64,000 nucleotides of DNA from Neoceratodus forsteri (lineage: Eukaryota > Chordata > Ceratodontiformes > Ceratodontidae). Shown here one piece after another: positions 1-11,229 of the stretch (position 1 is its first letter; the number at the start of each line of letters is the position of its first letter). A program made the translations under genes and the position numbers. Under the pieces are notes generated by a model that did not search any database, was not told where the DNA came from, and saw only the letters and a program-made list of their open reading frames with translations. The stretch covers positions 886,844,001 through 886,908,000 of the forward strand of contig CM057456.1 of the NCBI GenBank assembly GCA_016271365.2, read 5' to 3'.

Positions 1-1222
1 AAACATCACAGAAACTCACTCTTGCCTCAATAAGGCCTTTTTGAATTAATTTCAAGCCAAGATCAGGCAATCGAATTCTAGAATTGAAAATTCTTTAATG
101 GAAATGACCTGTCATTGTGCTGTTGTGGAGACACGGGTGGATAACTTAGAAAAAGCCATGGAAAGTAATACAGGGGAAAGCAATGCAGTCTCCTAAAGAG
201 TCCTGACCTTAGAAATCACTACAAATGCAGTGTTACATGAACAGCTAACACAGATGGCAAGATTAAAATGTCTGAAAAACACCATTTTGTGAAGAAACCT
301 GAGATTAATAGGTTTCCCTGGGACTGTTCCCAGTGTAGAGATAAAAGAAGTAGTCCAGAAGGCACTGATGGTGATTTTTTTCAATTGAAACTTCCTGCAC
401 CTTAGAGATGTTTTTTTTTTTTTTGTCCAGCATTGCAGCAACCTAAGGATCTAATGAATCTATCTCTACAACCTAGAGCAAGATATATATTTTTAACTTT
501 TCATACATTGTCTGAAAGAAATAAACCTCTCCAGCTAGCTAGGCCAAAGAAACAGTTCTTTTATGAGTGCCATTGGATAAACCTGTACCCAGATTTTTGT
601 ATGCAGACATGGAGCAGATGAAAACGATTTCTCCCTATAATGTCTGAATTTAAAGAAGAGGGAATAATAGCAGCTCTACTCACACCAGCATGTCTGAGGA
701 TCCAATTTTAGGGTAAGAACCACTACTTTGATGATCCAGATGTGACTCAAACTTTCTATGACAGTAATGTTTGAATTCCAGAAGATATCAGCTCAGATTT
801 TGGGGAAGACAATGAAGCAGAAGTGAAATGAACTGTGCCTTATAAAACAGGAACTGACTATATTTTTTTTTTTTTTCTGAATTCTTGAACCCCAGTTTGA
901 TAGAATATAATAAGGGGTTGTGATGCCTATTTGTTGTTTAAAAACTATTAGTTAGGAAGTTAAAGCTTGGAGCATAAATGAAACTTTTTTTATTGATTAA
1001 TTAATGAAGTGGCTCTGATTAAATTTGATATTAGGTTAAAATGTTCTTTTTGATCCCCTAAAATAATTGGAAAAAGGTTTTTTTTTTGTGCTTTATTTGA
1101 TTACATGAGTTACATTGGAAAATTAATGTTCTTAAGGATAATTATTATATTAATGTAATTAAATATGAATCTGATTTTTTTTCTCTTAAGGAATAACAGT
1201 CAAGTATAAAAAAATAAAGGAA
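1..1222 (+). mobile_element. HAL1-like L1 derivative (ORF1 remnant plus 3' UTR), copy 1, 5' end outside window
   Basis: Broken plus-strand frames match the second copy at 18150-19600. A coiled-coil tail lies at about 60-250. The RRM-like start, with residues like LRLIGFPGTVP, is near 299-335. The L1 ORF1p C-terminal domain (FLPI/MSEFKEEGIIAA-like) lies near 625-690. A stop follows near 830, then an A/T-rich 3' UTR. Both copies end in almost the same way (TTAAGGAATA... AAGTATAAAAAAA), near 1215 here. No reverse transcriptase or endonuclease lies between ORF1 and this end. In a normal L1, ORF2 of about 3.8 kb would. Known family: L1 ORF1p is an RNA-binding trimeric chaperone. The ORF1-only layout recalls mammalian HAL1 (half-L1). 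Calling it a HAL1-type lineage is inference, since internal deletion of one ancestral copy would look the same. Several stops and frameshifts make it dead. Confidence 0.66.
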
Positions 1223-1272
1223 ATGATGGAACATGCACAGTTTTCTCATTTTAACTCCACAGGTAATTGTAT

Positions 1273-3702
1273 TGTAACTGGCCCTGCCCCGGATTCGAAA
1301 GCCAATAGCCAAGGAGTAGGGTAGGAGCCTCACTGGGTTTTTGGCCCAACGGCCAGGTGACTGACCTAGATTAAAACACAGACCAACCAGCACCAGCAAC
1401 TGGAAAGTTTAGAGAGAGCCAGAATAAAGGGGAGGTTCTGTTCCCCTTCATGGGTACCTCTGGGTGATCAGCAGAAAATAGATGGACACAAGAGAGTCAG
1501 TTTCAACAACAGTTTAATGCATTTTTGTAGACAGTAACAAACGTAAGGAATAGTGAGGAGATCTATACTCTACAGGGAGGGAAAGGTAGAACAAAATATT
1601 AGATTCTAAGAAAGAGGGAAGTTTTAACAAGATAAAAAAGAGTCTCAGAGTCGTCGGCTGGGAGAAGTAGCACATCACAAGCACTGGGCTTGCCAAATTC
1701 TTGACTCAGAAGCCAAGAATGTATGCAGTGGGGCAACTGCTATGGTGCTGGCCCTCTTCTGGCCACCCTCGATGGCCTTAACTTGTCCCCAATGTGACCT
1801 GCTGTCTATATTGGGGTGAACTGCTACTGTGCTGACCCTCTTCTGACCATCCTCGATGGTCTCAACTTGTCCCCAGTGTGACTCACTGTCTGCGTTGTGG
1901 TGAATGGGCTACGGTGCCGGCCCTCTTCTGACCACCCTCAATGGTCTCAACTTGTCCACAAAGTGTCTTACTGTCTGTGTTGGGGCAAACTGCTATGGTA
2001 CCAGCCCTCTTCTGACCACCCTTGATGGTCTCAACTTGTCCCTGATGTGACCCACTGTCTGCATTGGGGTGAGCTGTAAATGGTGAAGCGACTCTGAGAA
2101 CTAGATGAAGACTGATTTGCATCTCTTGTACACAAAATGCTGACCCCAAAGCAGTACTTCTAGGATAGTAAATGCTTGTAGCAAAATTAACAATGTCCAT
2201 CAAGTCTTAATTCTTATTTCAGTGGTTGATAGATCAGTCTCAATGTCCTGACCACAGCAAATATACAGGCAAATCACTTTTCTTGGTGAACCCTAGCACT
2301 GGTGGGCCTAAACTAACAGGGGTCCCCCTGACTAGATTGCGTTCTTCCTGTTACTGTGGTTCTGAAAAGCTAGCTAGACTCCTTAACCAATATGTGGTGA
2401 CTAATGCTGCTGGGCCCCTCTAACACCCGGGGAATCTAAATGGCTAACAGTGGGCCTAACTTGCCCCTTTAAATAGCAGTGGGCATATATCTGGTGTGCC
2501 CCCTTTAAGATCACTGGGCCGCCCTGTAACCTTGACCCTTTAAGACTGCTGGGCCTGCTTTAAATTATGAGCCTCCCTTAGGCTGTACCCTTTTAAATCA
2601 TGGGCCTCCTGGACCGAATCCTTTTCAAATATCCTGGAGCCCCTTTCTGAGTGCTGGGCTTTTCCTGGGTGAGCCCTTTTTAAATAAACATTTGGGCCTC
2701 ACTGGACAGCTATGCCCCTTCCTGAACAGGGCCCATTGAAGTACTGTGCCACCCTTTATAAGCCCCTTTAAACACTCTGGACTTCTTCTGAACAAGCCCC
2801 TTTAAGAACTGGGCTGGCTTTCTCTTTTAAACTCTGGGCCCATACAGGCCTAGCTGTCAGTCTGTCACTTGAGCCACTCCTCCCTGCTGAATATTTATGG
2901 CCCTCCAGAGGCCTTTCTGTAGCTGAACCCCCTCCCGTGGGTGTCGCTATGCCCTGCAGGCTGGAATAATTTAAATAAGGAGACCCTGGCCCGCCCCTTT
3001 ATGGCGTTCGGTGGTTTTTCCTTTTTTCGCCTAGTGCAAACTGTTTAAAATAATTAAATACACTATTCTTAGTTCTAAGGCGGACAGCAGAAAGCGAAGT
3101 GCTGCTGCCGACTCACCACACCACTGCAGGATGCAAGGAGGTTGGATCGGGAAGTGGGAGGATTCTCTGCAGAGGGAGAGCTTTCGGCAGCATGGAGGAT
3201 GGCAGGGGGGCCTTTCAGGACTTCTTGATGCAAGGAGGCTTCTTCTTTCTTGATATGGCTTTTCTTTTGCCACTGACGAGGGGACAGAAATTATAGGCAC
3301 AGGACTAAAAACAATAAACTGGGCTGAACAGAGCCCACACTGAATGCAGGAACAGAACTTCAAAGGGAACTGCCAGACTTGACAGCAGTGAAACAGGAGC
3401 ACAGCAGCCATCTTCACTGGTGGAGTAGGCACCCAGACAACCAGGGAAAGGCTTCCACCCCTCAGGTAAACCCTAAACTCCCTCTCAGTTTCTGGCATCT
3501 CCTTCTCTCGACACCAGCATGAAAACTCCCCAGAAAACATTTTTCCACTTTCAAAAACTTCCCTGGGTTCTAATTTGCAAACCCTGAGCCTCGCTTCTTA
3601 CACCAAAATTCTCAAACGCACCGCGTGCTGGGTATGACAGCAGTCCCAGCACGTGGGTGCCTTCTTAATCTGATTGCTCGGGGGGGGGATTTTCCTGCTA
3701 CA
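1273..3702 (-). repeat. 3' LTR of the minus-strand Gypsy element
   Basis: This 2430-bp segment aligns end to end with 8772-11165. It begins TGTAACTGGCC and ends TTTCCTGCTACA, so the TG...CA ends are present in either orientation. It contains an 84-bp minisatellite (about 1730-2067). After that comes a stretch (about 2430-2870) of degenerate 30-40-bp repeats combining GGGCCT with CCCCTTTAAA, then a more unique part with CpG-bearing sequence. LTRs of 2.4 kb are long for vertebrate Gypsy elements. The 169-codon minus-strand frame at 3031-3540 lies inside the LTR and has no recognisable domain. Confidence 0.93.
1730..2067 (-). repeat. 84-bp minisatellite in the 3' LTR, 4 copies
   Basis: Four head-to-tail units of 82-84 bp each carry CCTCTTCTG(A/G)CCA, GATGGTCTCAACTTGTCC and a CTGTCTG(C/T)(G/A)TT end. 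The matching array in the other LTR has three units. Because the period is a multiple of three, the minus strand reads open as a 28-residue repeat with a core like GQVETIEGGQKRAGT. No family is recognised for that peptide. Confidence 0.88.
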
Positions 3703-3716
3703 CTACTCCCTTCCCT
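3703..3716 (-). other. Polypurine tract of the minus-strand Gypsy element
   Basis: On the minus strand the bases just inside the 3' LTR read AGGGAAGGGAGTAG, immediately followed by the LTR start TGTAGCAGG. Position and composition fit the plus-strand priming tract of an LTR retrotransposon. Confidence 0.8.
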
Positions 3717-3721
3717 AAAAA

Positions 3722-5400
3722 GGACATGTCCTCATGTCCAACATGTCTTAATTAGACCAATAACATAGTCTTGGTACCATCTAGATGGTTGCTTCTCTCT
3801 GTGAGATCTACTGGAATCTATGGGGTTAACCATTTCTGGCAGGTCAGTTATTTCAGGATCAGTAACATCTGACATACTGTCTTCCTCATCCAGGAGAGGA
3901 AGGATGCTTTCAAACTGAAAATCCCCTGAAAAATTGTCACTATTCTCTGTTTCTAAAATAGTGGTGAAAACCTGAGGTTGTGGAGGTATCCATACTGGCG
4001 GAATATGGATCTCTCTAGGACTGTTCTCAGTGGGAATTATCTGTCCACCCTCTACTGAGTTTGGTTCAGGGACCTCTATTTCCTCAGTATTTTCACAATC
4101 AGAGAGAGGATTTCCTTCTAAAACACCTGCTTCTTCAACTGGTGGCCCCCCCTAAGGTTTCATCCTATTAAAATGCACAGTGGATTCAACCCCAGTGGAC
4201 ACAAGTTTCACTTTGTACAGAACATCTGTAAAGTTTTTCAAAATTTTGAAAGGACCAGCAAACCTTTTTTGAAGTTTTGGACAACATCCTTTGCGACGCC
4301 TAGAGTCCCTGACCCAGACCAGCCAGCATCCTTTGCAATGCCTAGACTCCCTGACCCAGACCAGCTCTCCTACCACATATGATTGGGGGGTTACTTTTCA
4401 TGTTATAAAACTCCTTCTGTCTTTTTGAAGCTTTTTCTTGGTGTTTGTTTATGGCTTCCCAAGCCATCCACAACTAACCCTCCATCTGTCTAACAAATTC
4501 TGAAACAGACTCGAAACCGTCCCCCCATGGTCTGTTAAAGACCACATCCACAGGAAGCGTGATCTCCCTCCCAAACATGACTTCGAAGGGGCTAAATCCA
4601 GTGGAGGCTTTCACACTACTACAGTAGACCATCATTATATAAGAGAGAAGGGTATCCCAATTGTCTTGATTTGCATTAACAAAGATGGACACCATATCTA
4701 ATAATGTCTGATTTAGCCTCTCCACTAAGCCGTCTGATTGGGGGTGATAGAGAATGGTCTGGGTCTTATTTATCTCTAATAAGGAGCATAATTCCAGGAA
4801 CAGGGTGGATTCAAAGTTCCTCTCCTGATCGATATGGATGGAGCAGGGGGCCCCAAAGTGGCAGATTATTTCAGAGACTAAGGTTTCTGCCACAGTCCGG
4901 ACCTCTTGGTTGGGTAAGGGAAATGCTTCAGCCCATTTAGAGAAACAGTCCGCCACCACCATTATATAGCGATTCTTACATCTGCAAACAAGTAAAGGTC
5001 CCAGAATGTCTATTGCCAACCTGTCTATGGGGCATCCCACTTTAGAGGTCACAAGGGATGCTCTAGGATTGGGTCCATAAGTCTTACACCGCACAGTCCA
5101 CACAATTCTGACCCTACTCTTTTACTGAACTCTGCCAGTTTGGCCAAAAGAACCTTGCACAGATTTTTTCCATTACCTTATCTCTCCCCAAGTGTCCTGA
5201 GCACCTATCATTGTGTAGGGCTGTTAGGATGAAGGGAACGAGGGCAGAAGGGACCACTGCCTGTTCAATTTCTCTTCATAAAGAGGTATGCACAAACCGT
5301 CTGAACAGGACCCCATCTCTGACCATTAGGGAACCTCAAATGCCTCTTAATTTTCTCAGCTCAGGCTCAATCCTTTGTTCAGCTGGGGGTTTTTGTTCAG
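3722..5400 (-). pseudogene. pol: Gypsy integrase and acidic Pol C-terminal tail (pseudogene)
   Basis: The clearest frame is 4474-5103, which holds the DDE catalytic core. D is in IDILGPL, D in HIDQERNF, and E in DGLVERLNQT, followed by TGFSPFEVMFGRE, a hallmark of Gypsy integrases. The C-terminal GPY/F-type module is in another frame at about 4152-4376 (KRFAGPFKIL... VHFNRMKP). After that the minus strand stays largely open to about 3722 with an acidic, proline-rich tail typical of vertebrate Gypsy Pol. Integrase inserts the cDNA into chromosomal DNA in the nucleus. The frame change between core and GPY/F and further stops make it non-functional. It lies downstream of RNase H, the standard Gypsy order and the opposite of the second Gypsy element here. 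Confidence 0.88.
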
Positions 5401-5410
5401 AACTTATTTT

Positions 5411-7045
5411 CTATTCCTTGATTTTCCTAAGGGCAGAGTCTTCATCTTGTTTGATCTTCAAGTCGAAACTCAAATCCTCTGTCAAAACGCAGGCCACTAA
5501 AGGTGCGATTGTTACACAAAATCCTTCCCCTGGGTCAGGTTCTGTAGATGTTACAATAGGTTTTTCCAAATCTGAACTCCCATCTGGTCTCCTGGATAAT
5601 GCATCATCATTATTATGTATATGCCCACCTCGGTGGACAATCTCGTATTCATATTGGGCTAATTGCTCCAACCATCTGGCAAGTTAGCCTTCAGGGTGTC
5701 AGAAATTGTATAGTCATTTTAAGGATCCATGATCTGCCCGCGCAGGATAAATTTTCTTCCAAGAAGGTAGTGTCGGAAATACTTAGTGAATACCACCGTA
5801 GCCATCAGCTCCTTCCGTGTGCTGGCATATTTTTGTTCTGCTGTGGATAAAGCCTTACTGGCATAGGCAACCACCCTTTCTTGATCCCCCTCCCGCTGTG
5901 AGAGTACTGCCCCAATACCTCAATGACTGGTGCCAGTGTCCAAAATAAATGTTTTTTCAACATCAGGGTATGCCAAAATGGGGCGACAATTAGACTGGCT
6001 TTAAGGGAATTAAACGCTTGCTGACAGAGTTCTGTCCATTCAAACTTGGCTCCCTTGTCAACCAGACGGTGCATCGGTTCAGCAATTTTGGAGAAGTTAC
6101 GGATGAACCTTTGATAATATGACACAAGACCCAAAAAGCTGCATACTTCGGTGACATTTTTTAGGGATGGGCCAAGTTCTCACTGTCTCCACTTTATCTG
6201 GGTCAGTGGCAATACCTTTTGCACTGATTACATGTCCCAGGTACTGAACTTTGGTTCTAAGAAGGTCACACTTAGACGGCTTGACTTTTAAGTTGGAGGC
6301 TTTGAGTCTGTCTAAGACCTCCCTCAACCGAGCTACATGTTCTTCGATAGTTCTACCAAAAACAATGATGTCGTCTAGGTAAACTAGACAGGTGGTCCAC
6401 TGTAAGTCTGCCAGAATGAGGTCCATTAACTGTTATATGACCCCAGTATGCTGCATAAACCAAAAGGCATAACGTTAAATTCAAAAAGTCCTGACCGGGT
6501 GACAAATGCGGTCTTCTCTCTGTCCTCTGGCTTGACTGCTACTTGTCAGTAACCACCGACCAGGTCCAAAGCAGAGAACCATTTAGCCTTCGTCAGCATA
6601 TCCAAGGTGCCATCGATCCTAGGGAGGGGGTAAGCATCCTTAATGGTGACTTCATTAAGTTTTGGAAGTCCACGCAAAATAAAAATCCACCATCCTTCTT
6701 TCAAACCATGACCACTGGGGCAGCCCAAGGGCTGGAAGATGGGTGGATTACACCTTTCTTTTGCATGTCACTCAGATACTTATTGAACTCCTCTTGCAAA
6801 TGCATTGGAACTCTCCATAATCCTACTTTGATGGGTCTTGCTTCCTCAGTGTCAATTTTGTGTAAAGTTCTATTAGTCTGCCCAGCGTCCATGCTCCCAG
6901 TGCTGAAGGTGGTCAAGTGTTTCTGTAAAAGTTCATGGACTGCCCTCTGTTCTTCAGGCTTTAGACCCCTATCTTGAAGTCCATACTTCACCATCCAGTT
7001 TCCTTCTAAAGATCTTATGACTGTTCCCCATGCCACTTGTCTCAA
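5411..7045 (-). pseudogene. pol: Gypsy reverse transcriptase and RNase H (pseudogene)
   Basis: Read right to left: the RT entry block with HKIDTEEARPIK and GVIHPSSSPWAAPVV (6701-7045), KLNEVTIKDAYPLPRID and FSALDLVGGY (6546-6728), the catalytic box CLVYLDDIIVFG (YLDD codons at 6370-6381) and YLGHVISAKGI (6097-6426). The thumb/connection with YYQRFIRNFSKIA follows (5805-6134), and the RNase H end YEIVHRGGHIHNNDDALSRRP (5411-5671). RT copies the element RNA into cDNA and RNase H removes the template. The catalytic YLDD is still present, but the domain is spread over three frames with stops, so it is dead. Assignment to Ty3/Gypsy is firm from these motifs and their order. Confidence 0.92.
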
Positions 7046-7158
7046 TGCTAGTTACCAAGCCCTCATTACATGGTTCGAAGTTTCCTAACACAAAATTTTT
7101 TCCTAATATCTTTGGTTCTGGTTCCAGGTTAAACACTTGTGTTGGTATTTGTCCTTGT

Positions 7159-7790
7159 CTACTGCACACCAAGGCCCAACCTACAAGGATTCCCCCTTGG
7201 TCCAGGTATTTCTTCTTCTGGCTCTACTGTCCCTTCTTCCATACCTAGGGTAACCCCATCCACATAACCAGATATAACCATCTCAGACCTAGGCGGGATG
7301 ACCAGTGGTGTGCATGTCATTACCTTTCTGATAGTATTCATTTTGGATTTTAAGACTAGTGGAACCTGACATCCTGCAACATTACACATTTGATTTTTTA
7401 GATTGATTATGACACCGAACTCAGTAAGAAAATCAGTTCCCAACAGGGCAGTGGCAATGGCATCCTTGCTTATCAAGAACTCCCACCTGGTCTTGATATC
7501 TCCAACTCGAAAGTCTGCCTTCCAAACACCCATCACATTCAGGGATTGCCCATTTGCAACATTTACGGTGCCTCTGTATATCTCTAGGGGTTCTTCCCTC
7601 CCTTTGGTGGCTTTTTCCCACAGGTTTCTATGAATTAATGAAACTTGTGCATCAGAGTCTACTAGTATCTCGCAAGGGATATTTTGAATCTTTCCTCTCA
7701 AGTACACTTCACTCCCTACTGCATTATAGTTGGATGGATGGTTTGTGTGGACCTGTTCTTTCATAGCAGGCGTCCGGCCCATTACCCCTG
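7159..7790 (-). pseudogene. pol: Gypsy aspartic protease region (pseudogene)
   Basis: A long minus-strand frame (7159-7872) carries the retropepsin pattern: IPCEILVDSDAQVSLI near 7645-7680 and ALLGTDFLTEFG near 7430-7465. The usual active-site triplet is D-(S/T)-G. Here it reads D-S-D (codons about 7650-7664), so a conserved glycine is lost. The enzyme would cleave Gag-Pol in the particle. This frame is longer than its neighbours, yet with the altered triplet it is most likely inactive. It lies directly after the Gag zinc knuckle and before RT, as expected. Confidence 0.85.
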
Positions 7791-8710
7791 CTGATTCTAG
7801 TTTCCCGAGTTCTGACGACACTCCTAGACAAAGTGTCCCTATGTCCCACACTTCCAACATGTGTAGGAGCATTCTCTGCCCTGCCCTTCTCTATTTGGTG
7901 GGCCCCTCCTGAGAGGTTGTCTTCCTCCATCCCTCACTTGATTTCGCCAGTTGTCATGGTCCTGGCCACTAAGTTGTTCAGACTGCTTGGATCCCTGTAA
8001 ATCCATTCTTAACTTCTGCACTTCCAGCATGAGGTCCACCACAACACCAGCCAACTGTTCTACTCGGTCTCCCGATCATTCCTTCTTTGGTGTCTCTTCT
8101 ATGACATCATGCAGGCAGATTTGTGGTATCGTTTTCTTGGGTCGTTCTAATTCCCTGATGGCTTCAAATTCAGATGCCAGATAGATGGCATCCTCAATAG
8201 TTTAGGGTTTGGCACTTCTGAGTTGTACTCAGATTTCAGAGTTCCCCACATGACTGACAAAATGGTCTTTAGCCAGAATATCATGAGTAGCCAAGTCGGC
8301 TCCAGGGTATGCTCGGTTCACCAACTTCCGCAAAGAATTTCTGAACTCCTGCAAGGTTTCTTTCTCATGCCTCTGCCAATCCAAGAAGTTTACCCAATAC
8401 CAGTCTTGTAGCACTGGGGGTTCCAGATATTTCTTTAGAGCTACTTTCAAGCATTTTTAGTTTATGAGGTCAGTGGGAGCAAGTGCCTTGTAAATTTCCC
8501 TGGCCCGCCCTTTCAAAAGCAGAGTCATGAATTGGAATTTGACTCGATCATCCCAGCCATTGACCCTTGCCACCATCTCATATTGCTGTACCCAACCTGA
8601 CCATTCTCGTTCTCCTCCCCCAGTATATGGTTCAAGTAAGAAGATGGGTCAGACAATAGGACCCTCATCTGCCTGAGCAGATGTCCCTTCCCCACTGCCA
8701 TCCTTACCAC
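7790..8710 (-). pseudogene. gag: Gypsy gag with CCHC zinc knuckle (pseudogene)
   Basis: Minus-strand pieces include a capsid-like part (8229-8450: a W-rich segment, then FRNSLRKLVNRAYPGAD and ILAKDHFV) and a leucine-rich, coiled-coil-like stretch (about 7950-8054). A zinc knuckle with C-x2-C-x4-H-x4-C spacing (CWKC...GH...EC) lies near 7830-7875. Two in-frame stops fall inside the knuckle. Upstream, 8525-8710 encodes a possible Gag start, about 40 bp from the primer site. Gag packages element RNA into particles. At least two frame changes are needed to join the pieces, so this is a relic. Confidence 0.8.
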
Positions 8711-8749
8711 ACTACTGACTCTCAGCCTCTTTCTGTTGAGCCCAGTGGT

Positions 8750-8767
8750 ATCCCACCGCTAACACCA
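8750..8767 (-). other. Primer binding site, tRNA-Leu-like
   Basis: The plus strand reads ATCCCACCGCTAACACCA, four bases from the LTR edge at 8772. This equals the 3' end of a tRNA ending in CCA. It closely resembles vertebrate tRNA-Leu(AAG/UAG) acceptor ends, which end ...CCCACCGCTGCCACCA, with two mismatches. Its reverse complement would be the priming site on the minus-strand element. Confidence 0.72.
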
Positions 8768-8771
8768 AATT

Positions 8772-11165
8772 TGTAACTGGCTCTGCCTGGGAATCAAAAG
8801 CCAATAGCCAAGGAGTAGGGCAAGAGCCTCACTGGGTTCTTCAGCCCAACTGCTGGGTGACTGACCCAGATTGAAACACAGGCCAACCAGCACCGGCAAC
8901 TGGAAAGTTTAGATAAAGCCAGAATAAAGGGGAGGCTCTTTTCCCCTTTTTGGGTACCACTGGGTGATCAGCAGAAAGAGACAGACACAAGAGAGTCAGT
9001 TTCAACAACAGTTTACTGAATTTTTGAAGACAGTAACAAGCATAAGAAATAGTGAGGAGACCTATACTCTACAGGGAGGGAAAGGTAGAACAAAATACTA
9101 GATTATAAGAAAGAGGGAGGTTTCAACAAGATACAAAAGAGTCTCAGAGTCGACGGCTGGGAGAAGCAGCATGTCACAAGCACTGGGCTTGCCAAATTCT
9201 TGACTGAGAAGCCAAGAATGTATGGAGTGGAGCAACAGCTATGGCGCTGGCTCTTTTCTGGCCACCCTCTTCTGGCCTCAACTTGTCCCCGACATGACTT
9301 GTTGTTTGCATTGGGGCGAACTGCTATGGCACTGACCCTCTTCTGGCCACCCTTGATGGTCTCAACTTGTCCCTGACATGACTCACTGTCTGCGTTGGGG
9401 TGAACTGCTATGGTGCCGACCCTCTTCTGACCACCCTCGATGGTCTCAGCTTGTCCCCAGTGTGACCCACTGTCTGTGTTGGGGCAAACTGTAAATGGTG
9501 AAGTGACTCTGAGAACTAGATGAAGACTGATTTGCATCCCTTGTACACAAAATGCTGACCACAAAACAGTACTTTTAGCACAGTAAATGTTTGTAGCAAA
9601 ATTAGCAATGTCCATCAAGTCTTAGTTCTTATTTCAGTGGTCGATAGATCAGTCTCAATGTCTAGACCACAGCAAATATACAGGCAAATCACTTTTCTTG
9701 GTGAACGTTAGCACTGGTGGACCTAAACTAACAGGGATCCCCCTGACTAGATTGCGTTCTTCCTGTTACTGTGGTTCTGAAAGCTAGCTAGACTCCTTAA
9801 GCAATATGTGGTGACTAATGCTGCTGGGCCCCTCTAACACCTGGGGAATCTAAATGGCTAACAGTGGGCCTAAGTTGCCCCTTTAAATAGCATTGAGCCT
9901 AACATACCCCCTTAAATAGCAGTGGGCCTATATCTGGTGTGCCCCCTTTAAGATCACTGGCCCACTGTGTAACCTTGGCCCCTTTAAGATTGCTGGGCCT
10001 GCTTTAAATTATGAGCCTCCCTTAGGCTGTACCCTTTTAAATCGTGGGCCTACTGGACCGAGTCCTTTTCAAATACACTGGGGTCCTTTTCTGAGTGCTG
10101 GGCTTTTCCTGGGCGAGCCTTTTGTAAATAAACATTTGGGCCTCACTGGACAGCTGTGCCCCTTCCTGAACAGGGCTGCTTGAAGTACTGTGCCACTCTT
10201 TATAAGCCCCTTTAAACATTCTGGACTCCTTCTGAACAAGCCCCTTTAAGAACTTGGCTGGCTTTCCCTTTTAAACTCTGGGCCCGTACAGGCCTAGCTG
10301 TCAGTCTGTCACTTGAGCCACTTCTCTCTGCCGAATATTTATGGCCGTTCAGAGGCCTTTCTGTGGCTGACCCCCCCCCCCCGTGGGCATTCTATGCCCT
10401 GCAGGCTGCAGTAATTTAAATAAGGAGCCTCTGGCCCACCCCTTTACAGCGCTCAGATGTTTTTCCTTTTTTTGCCTAGAGCAAACTGTTTAAAATAATT
10501 AAATACACTATTCTTAGTTCTAAGGCAGACAGCATGTAGTGAAGTGCTGCCGCCAACTCACCACACTACTGCAGGATGTGAGGAGGTTGGATTGGGAGGT
10601 GGGAGGATTCTCTGCAGAGGGACAGCTTTCAGGCAGCACAGAGAATGGCAGGGGAGCCTTTTGGGACTTCCCAATGCAGGGAGGCTCCTTCTTTCTTGAT
10701 GCGGCTCTTCTTTTGCCGCCGGTGAAGGACAGAAATTACAGGCACAGGACTAAAAACAATAAACTGGGCTGAACAGAGCCCACACCGAACACAGGGGCTG
10801 GACTTCAAGGGGAACCCCCGCACTTGACTGCAATGAAACAGGAGCACAGCAGCCATCTTCACTGGTGGAGCAGAAGCCGAGGTACCCAGACAGCCAGGGA
10901 AAGGCTTCCACCCCTCAGGTAAGCCCTAAACTCCCTCTCGGTTTCTAGCATCCTCCTCCTCTTGAGGCCAGCATGAAAACACCCCCCAGAAAATGTTTTT
11001 CCACTTTCAAAAACTGCCTGGGGTTCTAATTCACGAACCCCGAGCATCGCTCCTTACACCGAAATTCTCTAACAAACGCACCATGCGCTGGGTATGACAG
11101 CAGTCCCAGCGTGTGGGTGCCAGCTCGAGCTGATTGCTCGGAGGAGGGTTAATTTTCCTAGTACA
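8772..11165 (-). repeat. 5' LTR of the minus-strand Gypsy element
   Basis: This 2394-bp repeat is paired with 1273-3702. It begins TGTAACTGGCT and ends TTTTCCTAGTACA. It holds three minisatellite units instead of four, and the same GGGCCT/CCCCTTTAAA-rich part at about 9830-10300. In this copy a 171-codon minus-strand frame (9103-9618) runs through the minisatellite without a stop. Transcription of the element should start within this LTR on the minus strand. I cannot place a TATA box or poly(A) site with confidence. Confidence 0.93.
9226..9480 (-). repeat. 84-bp minisatellite in the 5' LTR, 3 copies
   Basis: Three units match those at 1730-2067. The first is the most diverged. One unit fewer than the sister LTR implies gain or loss after insertion, because both LTRs are copied from one template when the element integrates. 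Confidence 0.86.
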
Positions 11166-11211
11166 GTATTTTAAAAATGAACACTGGAGATAAATCATTG
11201 GATGTACAAAT

Positions 11212-11229
11212 TCCTTCAGATATAAATCT
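11212..11229. repeat. Left target-site duplication of the L1 at 11230-13040
   Basis: TCCTTCAGATATAAATCT occurs here and again, identically, at 13041-13058. The 18-bp length is typical of L1 endonuclease-primed insertion. Confidence 0.93.

Larger units (their letters stand above)
1273..11165 (-). mobile_element. Ty3/Gypsy LTR retrotransposon (full length, decayed), minus strand
   Basis: Two long direct repeats, 1273-3702 and 8772-11165, both start TGTAACTGG and end TACA. They bracket minus-strand gag, protease, RT, RNase H and integrase remnants in the usual Gypsy order. The 4-bp flank GTAT occurs immediately before 1273 and immediately after 11165, as expected for integrase-made target duplications. 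A tRNA primer site lies inside the 5' LTR (8750-8767) and a purine tract inside the 3' LTR (3703-3716). Total length is 9.9 kb, half of it LTR. Frames are broken by stops and frameshifts, and the protease active site is altered (see its entry), so this copy cannot be autonomous. The LTRs are close but differ by substitutions and by minisatellite copy number. Confidence 0.93.

Noticed and set aside
3031..3540. 169-codon minus-strand frame near the LTR edge
   Set aside because: It is entirely within the Gypsy LTR. The copy in the other LTR (10629-11047) is broken, and there is no domain.
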